Positions 44,673 through 54,013 are shown, counted from the first letter of the stretch. The stretch: DNA of 64,000 bases from GW2011-AR15 sp964512765 (GCA_964512765.1 CAZEKF010000006.1:1-64000), one strand, 5' to 3'. Numbers and translations are program-made. The notes: a model not told the origin generated them from the letters alone.

Positions 44673-45250
44673 TTTTTTTCAACAATCTTCCCATTCGGCT
44701 CTTTTTCTTCAAAAATCTGGGCAGAAAACGTATAAATTTTACTTTCAGGATCTTTCCAAGCATCGTTATTTAACCCAGCTTTCTGACAAGTCATTTCAAG
44801 AGCTTGCTGAGGCGTGCTTTCATAATCTGTAAAAACTTGAGGTAACAACAATCCAGACTGAAAACCTGTCCTTATAATCAAACCGTGTTTACCAATCTTA
44901 ATCTTGTCTAAATATTCTTTAGGGTCTTCAACTTCGAGTAACTTTGGCTTTGTTAAAACAGAAACTTCAACTGTAATATCTTCCATTTCAGATTCAGTAA
45001 CTGCAGGAAACCTCGGATCTTTAAACGCTGCAGCACGAGCTGCTTCAACAATACCTCTTTGCAGATCATAAACAGGTTCTGGAAAGCCAATACAACCGCG
45101 TAACTGATCATATTTATTCAAAGTAACAAAAACACCTAGCTTATCTATATATTTATCAGACTCGTGCATGTGTAGAAATTTACCAGAAAAAAATGAAATA
45201 ATAGAATCACGCGCTAATTTTATTAAGATTTTCCCATCTTCTAGGTTCAT
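44669..45250 (-). CDS. AMMECR1-family protein
   Basis: This 193-aa protein carries the family signature LRGCIGFPEP (about 51-60), followed by AARAAAFKDPRFPAVTESEM and GLIIRTGFQSGLLLPQV. AMMECR1 proteins are conserved in archaea and eukaryotes with incompletely known function. It overlaps the upstream rpoL gene by 4 nt (ATGA-type) and the convergent methyltransferase gene by 4 nt. Confidence 0.93.
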   Translation of the reverse strand: MNLEDGKILIKLARDSIISFFSGKFLHMHESDKYIDKLGVFVTLNKYDQLRGCIGFPEPVYDLQRGIVEAARAAAFKDPRFPAVTESEMEDITVEVSVLTKPKLLEVEDPKEYLDKIKIGKHGLIIRTGFQSGLLLPQVFTDYESTPQQALEMTCQKAGLNNDAWKDPESKIYTFSAQIFEEKEPNGKIVEKN

Positions 45251-45522
45251 CTGACTTTTTTTACTTCTTTTGTTAAAGTAGTATTCTTTTTTTTAAGTCT
45301 TGAAATAGCGTCTTTAACAGCTTTTTTAGGTGATTTTTTACCGTCTGTTTCAACAATAAACTTTGGCACGCCGATTAAAGGATGGCTTATGTTATACGCT
45401 GAGACTGTAACAGACTTATCATTCCATAATTCGTCTCTTAAAGCATTGCACAAAGTGTGTCCTTCGCCTTTTAGTTCAAAAACAAATTTTTTCTTTTTAT
45501 CTTCAATAACATTTACTTCCAT
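45247..45522 (-). CDS. rpoL: DNA-directed RNA polymerase subunit L (Rpo11)
   Basis: This 91-aa polymerase assembly subunit is homologous to eukaryotic RPB11 and pairs with Rpo3. FELKGEGHTLCNALRDELW is the family signature, and the Lys-rich C-terminus (SRLKKKNTTLTKEVKKV) is usual. ATG 45522 is preferred over the GTG three codons earlier. It is followed directly by the AMMECR1 gene. Confidence 0.95.
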   Translation of the reverse strand: MEVNVIEDKKKKFVFELKGEGHTLCNALRDELWNDKSVTVSAYNISHPLIGVPKFIVETDGKKSPKKAVKDAISRLKKKNTTLTKEVKKVR

Positions 45523-45577
45523 GAGTATCACAAGTCCTCAGGAAACATACAGGGTTTAAAAAGATTATGAAAAAAAA

Positions 45578-47341
45578 TTAAAAAGTTTTCAGAACATTAC
45601 CAAGAATACTACCAAAGTTCTTGAACCAGTTTAATATTTTCTGTAAGAAACCTTGTTTAATACACTGGTCATCTACACAAAGATTGCTTCTGCATTCATA
45701 GTTGTTCATGCATTCTTCTGCTTCATTTTTCTGTAATGAAAGGGTGTTAGAAGAGTCACAATATTTTCTTTCTTTATCTGCTTTAATTCTTTCACCGTAT
45801 TGTAGACATTTATCCTTATGTTCGCATCCATTACATTCTTCTTTCACTTCTTCTTGGTTTCCTGTTTCATCAGAACTTTTTTCTTTTGTTTTTTTATTAT
45901 CTTTTTTATCTTTAATATGTGCGTAAGATTCGCAATATCCTGTGTAATCCTCATGAGCTAAATGCGCGTCAAGTGCAGATTGTGCAACACAAATTTCATG
46001 CGGTTTACCAACAACGTGACAGATTAAAACTTTGTTAGGTTTACAACCTCCATCAACAGGCGTGTCTTCATTATCATCTGTTTCATCTTCTTCGTCGTCA
46101 TCTTCCTCTTCTGTTTCATTATAGTCATTATCATCTGTCTCGTTATATTCATTGTTACATGTTTCATTTTCAGGTAAAGTATAGCCTGTACAGTTACCCC
46201 ATTCTCCATTAGTACATGTTTGTACACCTGCGGTACAATAGTCTTGGTCTGGTTCACATGTTTGAGTCTGGCCGTCTACACATGTCACTGAATCACATTC
46301 ATCATAACAACCTTTACCATCTATCCAGCATTTACCAGCATTCTCGCAACAATCTTTGTCTGAACCTGCTGCGCACCAGTCAGGACAGCATCCGTCATTA
46401 GTTACTTCACAATTTAATTGAATGCTACAATTCCCTTCTCCTAACTCACAATCATCATAGCACCCTCTTGTCTCAACCCAACATTTACCAGCATCTTCAC
46501 AACAATCAACGTCTGAACCTGCAGAGCATGAGCTTGGGCAACATCCGTCTTGCACCAAAGAACAAATAGCATCAACACAAGTATCTTCTCCTTCTTCTAA
46601 CTTAAACCAGTCAATTCCATAATGCAGCTCAAATGGTTGTGCTTCTATTCTAATATAATGGACACCCGGGTTTAACGCACCAAATTCAATCTCTTCTTCT
46701 TTATCAACTGTTAAACCTTGTTCACTTTCATCAACAAAAACCTCTGTATCATCAATATAAACTCTCATGTAATTTGTTGTGTAACCAGGCCCTTGAGGTG
46801 TTTTTGAATATAAATGGTAGTTCAAAGTAAAGATTACGTTGGTAGTTTTATCTAAAGAAAACTCATATGGATAATCTGATGAAGAATATTGGACTGGGGG
46901 AGAATCTGATGTTCCGCCTGAATTCGTTATATATCTTGCGTCATACTCACATGGAAACTCTGGACATGCAGGACCCCAATCTCCTTCAAGACATGTAGCG
47001 TTTTCACAACCAAATTCGCAATATTCATGTGACGCTGTTGGAAATACAATGTTTTTATCATATTGTTTTCCTTTGTAACATCTAAACTCATAATATTTGT
47101 AAGAACCAAAACAAAACGGCTCTGGTATTGGTGTATCAACATTAAGCTCCATATTGTCACAGCCAAACGGATATTCAACACCTGCCCATGTAAAGTTTTT
47201 CACATTCCCGCATTCCCCTTCGCCAACACACTCTACATAAGCAATGTTGTCTCCTTTTGTACAGTCATCCTGGCACAACTGTGCAAGAACAGAAGCACTA
47301 AACATAACCAATAATATAATTACAAAAAATAATTTTTTCAA
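45578..47341 (-). CDS. Secreted Cys-rich protein with carbohydrate-binding-like domain
   Basis: This 587-aa protein has a signal peptide (FFVIILLVMFSASVLA, 4-19). Two Cys clusters are followed by a beta-sandwich region (about 135-255) that resembles malectin/CBM-type modules: FSLDKTTNVIFTLNYHLYSK, NYMRVYIDDTEVF, PGVHYIRIEAQPF. Repeated Cys modules (CCENAGKCWIDGKGCYDEC and a near copy) come next, then a Glu/Asp-rich stretch, a module NKVLICHVVGKPHEICVAQS-ALDAHLAHEDY seen in bacterial exoproteins, and a final hydrophobic segment. A surface or exported glycan-binding role is likely. Confidence 0.8.
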   Translation of the reverse strand: MKKLFFVIILLVMFSASVLAQLCQDDCTKGDNIAYVECVGEGECGNVKNFTWAGVEYPFGCDNMELNVDTPIPEPFCFGSYKYYEFRCYKGKQYDKNIVFPTASHEYCEFGCENATCLEGDWGPACPEFPCEYDARYITNSGGTSDSPPVQYSSSDYPYEFSLDKTTNVIFTLNYHLYSKTPQGPGYTTNYMRVYIDDTEVFVDESEQGLTVDKEEEIEFGALNPGVHYIRIEAQPFELHYGIDWFKLEEGEDTCVDAICSLVQDGCCPSSCSAGSDVDCCEDAGKCWVETRGCYDDCELGEGNCSIQLNCEVTNDGCCPDWCAAGSDKDCCENAGKCWIDGKGCYDECDSVTCVDGQTQTCEPDQDYCTAGVQTCTNGEWGNCTGYTLPENETCNNEYNETDDNDYNETEEEDDDEEDETDDNEDTPVDGGCKPNKVLICHVVGKPHEICVAQSALDAHLAHEDYTGYCESYAHIKDKKDNKKTKEKSSDETGNQEEVKEECNGCEHKDKCLQYGERIKADKERKYCDSSNTLSLQKNEAEECMNNYECRSNLCVDDQCIKQGFLQKILNWFKNFGSILGNVLKTF

Positions 47342-47495
47342 CTTATCACACCTCTACACTATTTATAATAAAATGTTACTAACGTACAATCCCATATAAA
47401 AAAGTTACCTAAAAATTTCTAAAAATACTTTTTTTAAATAACATGTTTAAGTTCAAGGAAATATATTTAATAGTGTTAATAATAACAAAAAAGAA

Positions 47496-48521
47496 ATGAA
47501 AAAAAAAGTAGTTATAATTGGCGCAGGTTTTGCAGGATTGTCTGCTTTACTTGGTTTGCTTAAAAAAAAAGAATTGTTTGACATTAAACTTATTGATAAA
47601 GAAGATTATTTTGAGTATACTCCTTCATTACATTTATGTCTTGATAATCCTGAATATGTTAATAATATAAGGCTTAGTTTAAAAAAATATTATCGGGAAT
47701 TTTTTGTAAAAGATAATATAAAAGAAATCAAAAAAACAAAAGTAATTGGTAAAAATAAAAGCTATGATTATGATTATTTAGTTATTGCATCAGGCTCAAC
47801 AACCAATTTTTATAATAACAATGAGTTTGAAAAATACGCTCTTCCGTTAAAACGGATTAAAGATGTTAATAAGATTAATTCTAAACTAAAAAAACATCAA
47901 AAAATAGTTGTTATCGGCGGAGGTTATACTGGTGTAGAAATAACAAGCATTCTTGCAGAAAAACAAAAATATGACATTTCTCTGGTCAATCTGGGAAAAT
48001 ATCTGCTTAATAATCCAACTATTAGCAAAAGAATTGAAAAGTTTCTCGAAAATCATAGTGTTAAAATTAAGAAAGAAAAAGAAGTTATTTCTTGTAACAA
48101 TGATTCAATAACATTAAACACTGGCGAAACTATCAAAACAGATTTGATAATAATGAGCGCAGGGATAAAACTGAATGAATTAATAAAAGATGAACTGTGC
48201 GGCGATCTTTGCCTGGAAAATAATAAAAACATTTACTTGTGCGGTGATGTTGCAAGATCTGATAAATTAAGCACTGCGTATAATGCAATGATTGAAGGAA
48301 GGGATGTTGCAAAGAACATAATATCACGGGTTACACAGAATAAATCAGTTAAGCAAAAAAATAGAAACTGGAACTTACTTGCCATTGCACTTGGTGAAAG
48401 AAAAGGCCTAATAACTATTGGTGAAAAGATCATTTATGTTCCATTTACTGGTTTTTTAAAATGGACCATTGAAAAAAGAGTGTTGTTTGAGTTTAAACAC
48501 AGAATCAGGTTACCAATATAA
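47496..48521 (+). CDS. FAD-dependent pyridine nucleotide oxidoreductase (NDH-2-like)
   Basis: This 341-aa protein has an FAD Rossmann motif KKVVIIGAGFAGLSALLGL (3-21), LVIASGSTTNFY, a second NAD(P) motif IVVIGGGYTGVEITSIL, and the flavin-binding NIYLCGDVARS near 253. The C-terminal GFLKWTIEKRVLFEFKHRIR is amphipathic, as in membrane-attached type II NADH dehydrogenases and FSP1-like quinone reductases. It is shorter than most NDH-2. It is monocistronic, upstream of the leuS leader. Confidence 0.87.
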   Translation: MKKKVVIIGAGFAGLSALLGLLKKKELFDIKLIDKEDYFEYTPSLHLCLDNPEYVNNIRLSLKKYYREFFVKDNIKEIKKTKVIGKNKSYDYDYLVIASGSTTNFYNNNEFEKYALPLKRIKDVNKINSKLKKHQKIVVIGGGYTGVEITSILAEKQKYDISLVNLGKYLLNNPTISKRIEKFLENHSVKIKKEKEVISCNNDSITLNTGETIKTDLIIMSAGIKLNELIKDELCGDLCLENNKNIYLCGDVARSDKLSTAYNAMIEGRDVAKNIISRVTQNKSVKQKNRNWNLLAIALGERKGLITIGEKIIYVPFTGFLKWTIEKRVLFEFKHRIRLPI

Positions 48522-48535
48522 TAAAATAAAAAAGC

Positions 48536-48546
48536 TTTTTATATAC
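48536..48546 (+). promoter_or_regulatory. TATA box for the leuS leader transcript
   Basis: TTTTTATATAC at 48536-48546 lies about 28 nt before the ATG of the Leu-rich mini-ORF (48569) and about 120 nt before leuS. Transcription should therefore start at or near the mini-ORF, leaving leuS with a leader of about 95 nt. Confidence 0.55.
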
Positions 48547-48568
48547 AATCAAAATACTTAAAAAAATA

Positions 48569-48601
48569 ATGAAACTTGAACTTTTACTCATGCTCCAGTA
48601 G
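48569..48601 (+). CDS. Leu-rich 10-codon leader ORF upstream of leuS
   Basis: The frame reads MKLELLLMLQ then TAG: five Leu in ten codons (CTT, CTT, TTA, CTC, CTC). It sits where a leaderless message should begin, in front of the leucyl-tRNA synthetase gene. By analogy with leader-peptide control it could sense charged tRNA-Leu. Ten codons is short, so chance cannot be excluded. Confidence 0.45.
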   Translation: MKLELLLMLQ

Positions 48602-48622
48602 TTTAGTTCAGTGGTTATTCTA
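48592..48622 (+). other. tRNA 5'-half-like sequence
   Basis: GCTCCAG-TA-GTTTAGTTCAG, then TGGTTATTC resembles the acceptor strand, T8-A9 and D-arm of a tRNA, closest by eye to archaeal tRNA-Glu (GCTCCGGTAGTGTAG). No anticodon arm, T-arm or 3' acceptor strand follows before leuS. It may be a truncated tRNA gene, an integration scar or a tRNA mimic in the leuS leader. Confidence 0.4.
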
Positions 48623-48664
48623 AATAAGTTTTTTAAAGACATAAAAAATAATTATTAGAAAAAG

Positions 48665-51484
48665 GTGATCAAAATTAAAAAGATTCAACAAAAATGGACA
48701 AAAAAATGGCAAGATAGTAAATTGTTTGAAGCAACTCCTGATAAAAATAAAAAAAAGTATTTTCTAACTTTCCCGTATCCTTACATTAATTTGTATCCTC
48801 ACATTGGACATTTTTTTTCGTCAATGAGAGTGGAAATAGTTGCAAGATATAAACGAATGCGCGGATTTAATGTGTTATTTCCTCAGGCATGGCATATTAC
48901 CGGAAGTCCAATTGCTAATGCAGCAAGAAGAGTTCAAGAAGGTGAAAAAAAGCAGTTAAAAATTTTAAAAGAAACAGGGTTCAGTGAAAAAGAAATCCCT
49001 AAATTTAAAGAACCCATGCACTGGGTAAATGTTTTTTCAAAAGCATGGAAAAAAGATTTGTCAGAAATGGGATATTCAATTGACTGGAGACGGAATTTCG
49101 TTACTACAGATATTAACCCTACTTATGATGCTTTTATTAGATGGCAGTTCAGAACTTTAAGAAAAAAAGGTTATGTTGACAAAGGAAAACATCCTGTTGT
49201 ATGGTGCAAAAAATGTAACAATCCTGTCGGGGATCATTCTAGAGTTAGTGGAGAAGGAGAGACTCCAATGGACTTTATTTGGGGTAAATATAGAATGGAG
49301 AATTCTGATTTAATTTTAATGGCAGGAACTACCAGGCCAGATGCTTTTTATGGTCAAACAAACTTATGGATAGATCCTAAAGGTGACTATGCCGTGGTTC
49401 AGGTTGGAGATGAAAAATGGGTTGTTGGAAGAAAAGCAGTTGATAAAATTGAAAACCAGTATAAAAAAGCTAAAATCTTGAGAAGTATTAAACCTAAGGA
49501 ATTAATAGGTAAATGGGTGCACTGTCCATTATTAAATAAGAAAATTTACACTGTTGTTGCAGATTTTATTGACGCTGATATTGGCTCAGGCATTGTTTTC
49601 TCTGCTCTTGAAGATCCTGTTGATTTATATGAACTGAAAAAAATACAGTCAAACCCAGAATTAATTAAAAAATACAATTTAGATCTTAAAGTTGTAATGG
49701 CGCTTAAACCTATTGATATAATAAAAGTGCCTGGTATGGGAAGTAACCTTGGTGAACATATTGGTAAAGAATTCGGTATAACTTCAGCTAAACAAGTTGA
49801 AGAACTTGAAAAAGCAAAAGGCGAGCTTAACAGAAGAGTATTCAGAAAAGGTGTTATGCTTGACAATTGCGGTGTTTGTGCTGGAATGACTGTGCCAGAT
49901 GCGCAAGTGTTGTTAAAAAAGAAACTTGTAAAAGAAAATGATGCTGTTATGTTTTATGAGCTTACTGGACCTGTTGTTTGCAGATGTTTAACACCCTCTG
50001 TTATAAAAATTGTTGAAGATCAATGGTTTGTCTTGTACGGAGACAAAAAATGGAAAAAAACAGCGCATAAATGTCTTGATAACATGAAATTGTATCCTGA
50101 TAGAGCTAGATCTCAATTTAATTATGTACTAGACTGGCTTAATGACTGGGCGTGTACGCGTGAATATGGCATGGGAACAAAATTACCTTGGGAAGAAAAA
50201 TGGAAAATTGAATCTTTGTCAGACAGTACAATCTACATGGCGTATTACACTATTGCGCATAAAATTAAAGATATTCCTATTGATAAACTTAACGATAATT
50301 TCTTTGATTATGTCTTATTAGGTAAAGGAGATGCAAAAAAACTTAATGTTGATAAGAAGTTAGCTGATGAACTTAAAACAGAATTTAATTATTGGTACCC
50401 AATGGATTATCGAAGTACTGGGAAAGATCTTATCCAGAACCATATGAGTTTTTGTATTTTTGTCCACACAGCAATTTTCCCTGAAAAACATTGGCCTGTT
50501 GCGTACGGGTTAAACGGTTGGATGACAGTTGACGGTCAAAAAATGTCAAAAAGTCTTGGTAACACTATACCTATTCGTGAAATGAACACTAAATTTGGTG
50601 CTGACGCGTCAAGGTTTGCAGTGTTGTCAGGTGGCGAAGGTATGGACGACGCAAACTGGGAAACTGACCTTGCAAAAACAATGTCTGACAAACTGCCTCA
50701 GTTAATCGCGTTTGCTAAAAAATGGTATAATAAAGGTACTGAAAAAGAAAGAACTATTGATAAATGGATGTTATCACAACTTAACCAAGTGATTAAAGAT
50801 ACAACAGAATTAATGGAAAATAACTTGTTCAGAAGCGCTCTTCAGAAATCATACTTTGAATTGCAAAGATCTGTTAAATGGTACATGAGACGAACAATCG
50901 ATAATCCAAATAAAAAAGTTATGAAGAAAATAATTGAAACTCAAGCTTTACTATTAGCACCAATCACACCATTTACTTGCGAAGAAATCTGGGAACTAAT
51001 TGGTAAGAAAGGTTTTATATCAACAGCTGAATGGCCAAAAGCTAGTAAAGTGGTCAAAGATAGGAGTGAAGATATTATCAGAGACACAATGGAAGATATC
51101 CATTCTGTTTTAAATCTTTTAAAGATCAAGAAACCAAAGAAAATTGCGTTGTTTGTTGCTGATAAATGGAAGTACGACCTGTACAAAATATTAAAGAAAA
51201 AGCTTGAGAAAACACGTGATTTCAAAGAAATAATGAGCGAAGTCATGAAAAACAGTGAAATGAAGAGATATGCTAAAGATATAACAAAAATCATACAAAA
51301 AGTTGTTAAATCTGGTATTGATGATTGTTCAACTCAAAGTGAGGAGTGTGATGTTCTTAAACAAAGCATTGATTTTTTCAAAAACGATTTCAAAGCAGAG
51401 ATAAGTGTTGAAAAAGCTGAAAATAGTAAAGAAAATAAAGCAAGGAAAGCGTTGCCTGGAAAAGTTGCGATATTGGTTGAATAG
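48665..51484 (+). CDS. leuS: Leucyl-tRNA synthetase (archaeal type)
   Basis: This 939-aa class I synthetase has the HIGH motif YPHIGHFFSSMRVE (about 43-56), the KMSKS motif DGQKMSKSLGN (about 622-632), a connective editing domain with GTTRPDAFYGQTN (about 221-233), and the archaeal C-terminal extension. The first in-frame start codon is GTG 48665, but it lies inside the Shine-Dalgarno-like AGGTGATC (48663-48670). An ATT at 48674 has the spacing seen before trpE, so the true start is uncertain. Expression may depend on the Leu-rich leader upstream. Confidence 0.96.
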   Translation: MIKIKKIQQKWTKKWQDSKLFEATPDKNKKKYFLTFPYPYINLYPHIGHFFSSMRVEIVARYKRMRGFNVLFPQAWHITGSPIANAARRVQEGEKKQLKILKETGFSEKEIPKFKEPMHWVNVFSKAWKKDLSEMGYSIDWRRNFVTTDINPTYDAFIRWQFRTLRKKGYVDKGKHPVVWCKKCNNPVGDHSRVSGEGETPMDFIWGKYRMENSDLILMAGTTRPDAFYGQTNLWIDPKGDYAVVQVGDEKWVVGRKAVDKIENQYKKAKILRSIKPKELIGKWVHCPLLNKKIYTVVADFIDADIGSGIVFSALEDPVDLYELKKIQSNPELIKKYNLDLKVVMALKPIDIIKVPGMGSNLGEHIGKEFGITSAKQVEELEKAKGELNRRVFRKGVMLDNCGVCAGMTVPDAQVLLKKKLVKENDAVMFYELTGPVVCRCLTPSVIKIVEDQWFVLYGDKKWKKTAHKCLDNMKLYPDRARSQFNYVLDWLNDWACTREYGMGTKLPWEEKWKIESLSDSTIYMAYYTIAHKIKDIPIDKLNDNFFDYVLLGKGDAKKLNVDKKLADELKTEFNYWYPMDYRSTGKDLIQNHMSFCIFVHTAIFPEKHWPVAYGLNGWMTVDGQKMSKSLGNTIPIREMNTKFGADASRFAVLSGGEGMDDANWETDLAKTMSDKLPQLIAFAKKWYNKGTEKERTIDKWMLSQLNQVIKDTTELMENNLFRSALQKSYFELQRSVKWYMRRTIDNPNKKVMKKIIETQALLLAPITPFTCEEIWELIGKKGFISTAEWPKASKVVKDRSEDIIRDTMEDIHSVLNLLKIKKPKKIALFVADKWKYDLYKILKKKLEKTRDFKEIMSEVMKNSEMKRYAKDITKIIQKVVKSGIDDCSTQSEECDVLKQSIDFFKNDFKAEISVEKAENSKENKARKALPGKVAILVE

Positions 51485-51493
51485 GTGTGTACA

Positions 51494-51859
51494 ATGGAAA
51501 TAGAAAAAGTTAATGTTAATGAAAAACTAAGTCTGTTCAGTGAATACTGGACACCTAAGATAATCGGTGAATTGAACGATTGCATTGTTGAAGTTGCAAA
51601 ATGTAAAGGAGAACTTCCATGGCACCATCATGACGATGAAGATGAAATGTTTCTGGTTGTTAAAGGAGAGTTTATAGTGAGGTTTCAAGATAAAGAATTA
51701 CGTCTTCAAGAAGGAGAATGTGCGTTTGTTCCTAGAGGTGTCGAACATCAAACTGCAGCTGATGAAGAAACTCATATTATTTACATTGCAAAGAAAGGTT
51801 CAGTGAACACAGGCAATGTAAAAGATGAAAAAACAGTTGAAAACCCAGAAAAAATCTAA
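51494..51859 (+). CDS. Single-domain cupin protein
   Basis: About 121 aa from ATG 51494, 9 nt after the leuS stop; a GTG at 51485 is an alternative. Cupin motif 1 is WHHHDDEDEMFLVVKGEF (metal-binding His/Glu) and motif 2 is AFVPRGVEHQTAADEE. A small beta-barrel metal-binding protein; the enzymatic or binding role is unknown. It is probably co-transcribed with leuS. Confidence 0.9.
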   Translation: MEIEKVNVNEKLSLFSEYWTPKIIGELNDCIVEVAKCKGELPWHHHDDEDEMFLVVKGEFIVRFQDKELRLQEGECAFVPRGVEHQTAADEETHIIYIAKKGSVNTGNVKDEKTVENPEKI

Positions 51860-51904
51860 TATTGCGATACTTTTATAAACAAAACTTTTTTCCTAGAGGA
51901 TAAA

Positions 51905-52105
51905 ATGATAATACCTGTTAGATGTTATTCGTGCGGTAAGCCAATTGCACAGTTATGGGAAGAGTTTTTGGCTAAAACTAATAACAAAACACAGAATGTT
52001 AAAGAAACAATGGACGAGCTTGGTCTTGACAGGTATTGTTGCAGAGCACAGTTTTTAGGCCATGTTGATTTACTTGACACAGTTTCTTCTTTTAAAAAGA
52101 ATTAA
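51905..52105 (+). CDS. rpoN: DNA-directed RNA polymerase subunit N (Rpo10)
   Basis: This 66-aa homologue of eukaryotic RPB10 has the zinc site VRCYSCGKP (Cys7, Cys10) and RYCCRAQFLGHVDLLD (Cys pair). Full family length. Its 3' end overlaps the convergent peptidase gene by 14 nt. Confidence 0.96.
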   Translation: MIIPVRCYSCGKPIAQLWEEFLAKTNNKTQNVKETMDELGLDRYCCRAQFLGHVDLLDTVSSFKKN

Positions 52106-53081
52106 ACTTGCTATTCTTCATGATTATTTTATTACCTAATTTAACTTGTTTAACAATAATATTTGGCTGCATTTCTTTTGTATAAACAAAATCCTGGTGC
52201 CAGACATTAGACAACGAAACAAAATTATCTGGACTTGTTTTACCGCCTAAATGATCGCTTCTGCCTAGTGCAATGTGTAACCCTAATTTTTCATCTAATA
52301 AGGTTTTTCCGCAACTTTTAATGCCAAACTCATCTAAAACACCAAAAGCTAGTTCTGCTATGTTACCAACTACAGGATCATTCTTAATTTTTGTATATAA
52401 TTCACTGTGTTTATCCTCTCCAACTATTTTGTTATTCTTTACTTCATATATATTTAACTTACCTTTGTACTCTATTGGTAAGAATCCTTTTGTTTTACTA
52501 TCTTTACTTTCATTTGAAACAATAAACGCTTCACCGCTCGGCAGGTTAATTATCTTACCTTTTTCATGGCATATCCCATCATCTTTTTTTGGAATTGAAT
52601 CTGTTAAGTCAAAAAATAAGTTAAAATCTTTTCCATTAACAGTAAAAACAATTTCACACGAATCTGATTTTTCTAACAAGTCATAATAGTATTTAACTCT
52701 CTTAGCAACTTCTGTGTAATCAAGTTCAAGTGCAGGTATCATTTTTTTATTAAAACCTGGCATGCTAGCTCCTCTATAATTATATTTTTTAGCAAATTTC
52801 ATCAACGGAGCAGTTGCTGAAAACTCTGTCAAAGCAATCACAATGTCTGTTTTAGAAAAAATAAAATCAAAGTCAACATCTTCGGGAAGGTCTGCGTTAT
52901 GGGCATTGGTCGCGTTATATTTTACTAATTCTGCGTTTAATTCATTTGACCATTCATTAGCTAATTTTTTTCTAAACTCATAATCTTTGTTTGGTTTTTC
53001 TAATATATCATTAAGTATTGTTACTCTTTCACCTTGTTGGATGTTAAAAACGTCTTTAAACAATTTGTTTACATCAACCAT
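52092..53081 (-). CDS. M29-type (thermophilic) aminopeptidase family protein
   Basis: 329 aa from ATG 53081; a TTG three codons earlier is less likely. Family features are NLPSGEAFIVSNE (metal-ligand Glu), GNIAELAFGVLDEFG (Glu), DEKLGLHIALGRSDHLGG (His) and WHQDFVYT (His/Asp), together the usual two-metal site. The N-terminal half holds FIFSKTDIVIALTEFSATAP. It probably cleaves N-terminal residues from peptides in the cytoplasm. It is divergent from the metallo-beta-lactamase-fold gene. Confidence 0.82.
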   Translation of the reverse strand: MVDVNKLFKDVFNIQQGERVTILNDILEKPNKDYEFRKKLANEWSNELNAELVKYNATNAHNADLPEDVDFDFIFSKTDIVIALTEFSATAPLMKFAKKYNYRGASMPGFNKKMIPALELDYTEVAKRVKYYYDLLEKSDSCEIVFTVNGKDFNLFFDLTDSIPKKDDGICHEKGKIINLPSGEAFIVSNESKDSKTKGFLPIEYKGKLNIYEVKNNKIVGEDKHSELYTKIKNDPVVGNIAELAFGVLDEFGIKSCGKTLLDEKLGLHIALGRSDHLGGKTSPDNFVSLSNVWHQDFVYTKEMQPNIIVKQVKLGNKIIMKNSKFNSF

Positions 53082-53159
53082 ACAAATCAAAAGTCACAAT
53101 CAATTAATAAATTTAGCTCTTCCACAATCTTTTTATATTTGTTATCATTCGAGAATGGT

Positions 53160-53969
53160 ATGGGGTCGCGTATTCTTTTTCTAGGCACAGGCGGGGATGG
53201 TTTTGTTATTGGTAAACAGTACAGGTCATCAGGCGGTATTATATTTAATTATGAAGAAAACCAGTTTCATATTGATCCTGGTCCAGGAGCGTTAGTAATG
53301 GCGAAGATGGCTTCTGTGAATCTAAGAGAAAACATGGCAATATTTCTATCAGGTAATGATTTGTTTAAAGCTAATGATGTTAATGCTGTTATTAGTGCGA
53401 TGACGCATGACGGACTAGACAAGAGAGGAGTTCTTGTTTGCCCCTCAGCAGCTGCGTTTGACGATGATAAACAACAAAATCCGTTTCTTAACAAAAAATA
53501 TAAAACATACCTTGAAAAAGTAATAACTGTTGATAACACTAACAAACTTGGTATTAATAATATAGAAATAGCAGTTGTTGAACTTAAAAAACACGTTTCA
53601 TACGGGTTTAAAATAATAACTCCAAAGTTTAACCTTGGTTATATCCCTGATACAACGTACTCTGATGAATTAGGTGTTGAGTTAAAAGATACTGATCTTC
53701 TTATTCTAAACGTAAAAGAACCTAGAGCGTCCAATGAAAAAGGTTGTTTAAACAGTACAGACGCTGAAAAAATCATTAAAAAAGCCTCGCCTCAGCTAGC
53801 AATCATAACGGGATTTGGTACTAAGATGTTGCAAGCAGATCCATTGTATGAAGCAAGGGAAATACAAAAATATTCTGGTATACAAATCATTGCTGCTAAA
53901 GATGGTATGAGCATTAACCCTGTGTCTTTTGCTGCTACTGTCAGGCAAAAAAGTTTGAAAGGATTTTAA
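53160..53969 (+). CDS. Metallo-beta-lactamase-fold protein lacking the metal motif
   Basis: 269 aa from ATG 53160, about 25 nt after the TATA box tttttatattt. The fold is suggested by RILFLGTGGDG, FHIDPGPGALVMA, ANDVNAVISAMTHDGLDKRG and NLGYIPDTTYSDELG. Where relatives have HxHxDH followed by ANDVN, this protein reads SGNDLFKANDVN, so all metal-binding His/Asp of that motif are replaced. It is therefore probably a non-catalytic member with a retained fold. Confidence 0.82.
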   Translation: MGSRILFLGTGGDGFVIGKQYRSSGGIIFNYEENQFHIDPGPGALVMAKMASVNLRENMAIFLSGNDLFKANDVNAVISAMTHDGLDKRGVLVCPSAAAFDDDKQQNPFLNKKYKTYLEKVITVDNTNKLGINNIEIAVVELKKHVSYGFKIITPKFNLGYIPDTTYSDELGVELKDTDLLILNVKEPRASNEKGCLNSTDAEKIIKKASPQLAIITGFGTKMLQADPLYEAREIQKYSGIQIIAAKDGMSINPVSFAATVRQKSLKGF

Positions 53970-54013
53970 TTTCTAACACAACTTTTTTAAACATAAGTTA
54001 ATTTTTAAAAAAT

